A stretch of 64,000 bases of DNA, from NCBI GenBank assembly GCA_034506315.1, contig JAPDPT010000006.1, positions 30,011 to 94,010 on the forward strand, written 5' to 3'. Shown here one piece after another: positions 62,792 to 64,000 of this stretch (positions are counted from its first letter, which is position 1; every line of letters starts with the position of its first letter). The stretch is from a candidate division KSB1 bacterium (GTDB taxonomy: Bacteria; Zhuqueibacterota; Zhuqueibacteria; Oleimicrobiales; Geothermoviventaceae). Made by a program: the position numbers and the translations under genes. The notes beneath the pieces are model-generated. The model saw only the letters and a program-made list of their open reading frames with translations, did not search any database and had not been told where the DNA came from.

Positions 62792-63118
62792 GGCTGCCGG
62801 TGCGGCTCCCGAGAGAGACCTTTGGTGTGCGGCGCGTCAATGCGAGCAGCGCGGGGATTCTGCGTCTTCTGCGGAGGGCGATGGTAGAGGTCGAGGAGCC
62901 CGCCGCCCTCGGCCTTCCTTTGGTTGTAGTGCCGTGGTTGTGAGGGTGAGGAAAGGTGGTCAACGGCGGCCTTCTTGGCCGCCGGGGCCCGAGAGCTTGT
63001 TCCACACCGTTAAGGTGGGCGTGATGCTCCCCCGCGGGACTCCTTTTCATCCCGAAGGGGGACGCTTCTTGAGGGACAATCCACACTCAGCGGTGCGCGT
63101 TGGCTGGACGGTGAGGGG
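62792..63118. other. Intergenic region between convergent genes
   Basis: No gene is seen. It contains a perfect 8-bp hairpin (62964-62971 with 62977-62984, 5-base loop) without T tracts, which may help end both converging transcripts. Confidence 0.55.
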
Positions 63119-63478
63119 TCATTTCTTCGGTGTGGTGATCGAAAAGATGTGCCCGTCTGGGTCCACGAACTCGGCGTGACGACCGTAGAACTCGTCCCGC
63201 GGTTTGACGAGAAAATGCACCCCTCGCTCCCGCAAATGCTGGTACACGGCGTCCACGTCGTCCACTTTGAAGGCGAGGGCATGGCCCCATTTGACCTTGC
63301 GCGGGTCCTGTAGCTCCTCCGGCTCAGGACGGATGGCCAGAGAGGTCTCCCCCAGACGGAATTCCACCCAGTTGGGACTTTCGTTCTTTACCTTGAGACC
63401 CAGAACTTCTTTGTAGAACCGCTTGGACTCCTCGAGATCGGCCACGTTAAGGATCACGATGTCGAGGCTATCGAACAT
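63119..63478 (-). CDS. VOC-family (glyoxalase/dioxygenase-like) protein
   Basis: 119 residues, a single vicinal-oxygen-chelate unit with paired beta-alpha-beta-beta-beta motifs: LDIVILNVADLEESKRFYKEVLGLKV in the first half (about 4-30) and WGHALAFKVDDVDAVYQHL, FVDPDGHIFSI in the second. Metal ligands H (HALAF) and E (AEFVDPDGH) are present. Substrate unknown; cytosolic. ATG at 63478 follows GGAGGG; the longer start at 63502 is less likely. A promoter lies upstream. Confidence 0.9.
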   Translation of the reverse strand: MFDSLDIVILNVADLEESKRFYKEVLGLKVKNESPNWVEFRLGETSLAIRPEPEELQDPRKVKWGHALAFKVDDVDAVYQHLRERGVHFLVKPRDEFYGRHAEFVDPDGHIFSITTPKK

Positions 63479-63546
63479 GGGTATCCCTCCACGCTTGCCC
63501 ACCCTTGAGCTCCTCCCATCGCGGGTTCGAAGGCAATTGCATCAGT

Positions 63547-63575
63547 AAGATAGCATGGGGCACGGGAGAGCGCAA
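63547..63575 (-). promoter_or_regulatory. Promoter of the VOC gene (TTGCGC-N17-TATCTT)
   Basis: On the minus strand TTGCGC (63575-63570), a 17-base spacer and TATCTT (63552-63547), about 70 bases before the ATG at 63478. Confidence 0.6.
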
Positions 63576-63633
63576 GGACAGACGTTACCCCGTGCGTTCC
63601 AGCGGCCCCGAGCACGTCTGGGGTAGAATTGGC

Positions 63634-63662
63634 TTGTTTTTGCCGGCCGCACCGGCTAAAAT
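63634..63662 (+). promoter_or_regulatory. Promoter of the partial gene at the right edge (TTGTTT-N17-TAAAAT)
   Basis: TTGTTT at 63634-63639, a 17-base spacer and TAAAAT at 63657-63662. It is divergent from the VOC promoter, with about 60 bases between the two. Confidence 0.7.
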
Positions 63663-63719
63663 TGACGCCGTGGTTGCTGCGGCTCAGGCTGTGCGAGACC
63701 CAAGAACTGGAGGAGAGGC

Positions 63720-64000
63720 ATGCGCAGACTCTTGCTCGCGGTGATCATTCTGGTGATGTCAGCTGCTTCGGCATTCGCCGATGCGGCGGACAAATCCTTC
63801 GAGGGGCGATGGGAGCTGGTCCCCCAGGTGAGCTCGGAAATCGGCTTGTACGATGCTTTATCCCTAGAATTCCGCGTATCCGGTAATGAAGTGCAGATCG
63901 TCGAGAAGTGGGGGACTACCCGGAGCTTCCAGGATACCCTGCGTTTCGTCGTCGGGGGCCAGGAGAACCTCGTCCCGGTAACTAATCGGGTATGGCCAAC
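63720..64000 (+). CDS. Secreted protein, N-terminal part (3' truncated by window)
   Basis: 93 codons visible, open to the window end. MRRLLLAVIILVMSAASAFA is a clear signal peptide, followed by KSFEGRWELVP and EIGLYDALSLEFRVSGN, which suggests a beta-sandwich or lipocalin-like domain; not recognised. GGAGGAG precedes the ATG and a promoter lies at 63634-63662. Confidence 0.75.
   Translation, partial: MRRLLLAVIILVMSAASAFADAADKSFEGRWELVPQVSSEIGLYDALSLEFRVSGNEVQIVEKWGTTRSFQDTLRFVVGGQENLVPVTNRVWP

Noticed and set aside
1..64000. CRISPR arrays, insertion sequences, prophage genes, rRNA
   Set aside because: No regularly spaced repeats, transposase or integrase motifs, or rRNA-like sequence were seen anywhere in the window.

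Overview
The window is GC-rich, tightly packed bacterial DNA from an LPS-bearing diderm. Lipid A genes (lpxB, lpxK, a DUF374 acyltransferase), Omp85 and TonB-dependent receptors, a PorV-like protein and seven secreted proteins ending in FlgD-like/type IX secretion (T9SS)-style C-terminal domains point to the Fibrobacteres-Chlorobi-Bacteroidetes (FCB) superphylum, probably one of its uncultured high-GC lineages (KSB1, Calditrichota, Zixibacteria or similar). That placement is inference; there is no rRNA or other phylogenetic marker here.

Layout. 0-9.4 kb: end of a heavy-metal P1B ATPase, two paralogous membrane-anchored lytic transglycosylases, folE, a UPF0173 metallo-hydrolase, a PfkB/RfaE-like sugar kinase and a secreted subtilase. 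9.5-17.7 kb: a zinc-metallopeptidase lipoprotein, a beta-propeller protein, a large outer-membrane-type protein and an Omp85 protein. 17.8-23.1 kb: a forward operon with mostly overlapping genes: UbiA prenyltransferase (archaeal-lipid-like), dtd, maf, RodZ-like, thioredoxin-fold lipoprotein, mpl and an R3H/Jag-like protein. 23.1-32.5 kb: a reverse operon, mostly coupled by 4-base overlaps, with two tandem paralogous T9SS-type secreted proteins, a lipoprotein, a TonB-dependent receptor, a DUF3108 protein and a CehA-like PHP protein. 32.7-43.3 kb: a reverse operon with two giant TPR proteins, a small secreted protein, an ExbB/ExbD/ExbD motor and an AgmX/TonB-like protein, resembling the motor and TPR parts of myxobacterial Agl/Glt machinery. 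44.0-51.4 kb: a forward secretome operon (SusC-like TonB receptor, FN3 protein, PorV-like protein, T9SS cargo). 51.5-56.1 kb: lipid A operon. 56.4-59.4 kb: two T9SS cargo genes, the second a selenoprotein. 59.4-64 kb: a gene-poor kilobase, an MttB-family methyltransferase, a flavin reductase, a VOC protein and the start of a secreted protein.

Main discovery: the gene at 57308-59374 is interrupted by an in-frame UGA (58739-58741) exactly at the first cysteine of a TlpA/AhpC-type redox motif, so the protein reads W-U-P-V-C. Ten bases into the downstream sequence (nine-base spacer) is an 8-bp hairpin with a GGU apical loop, closely resembling the E. coli fdhF SECIS. The predicted product joins a signal peptide, an LVIVD beta-propeller, an Ig-like domain, a Sec-redoxin domain and a C-terminal T9SS-type sorting domain: a secreted, cell-surface selenoprotein.

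Ten intergenic sites share TTGnnn-N17-TAnnnT spacing, giving a consistent housekeeping promoter for this genome, and three clear intrinsic terminators bound the operons.
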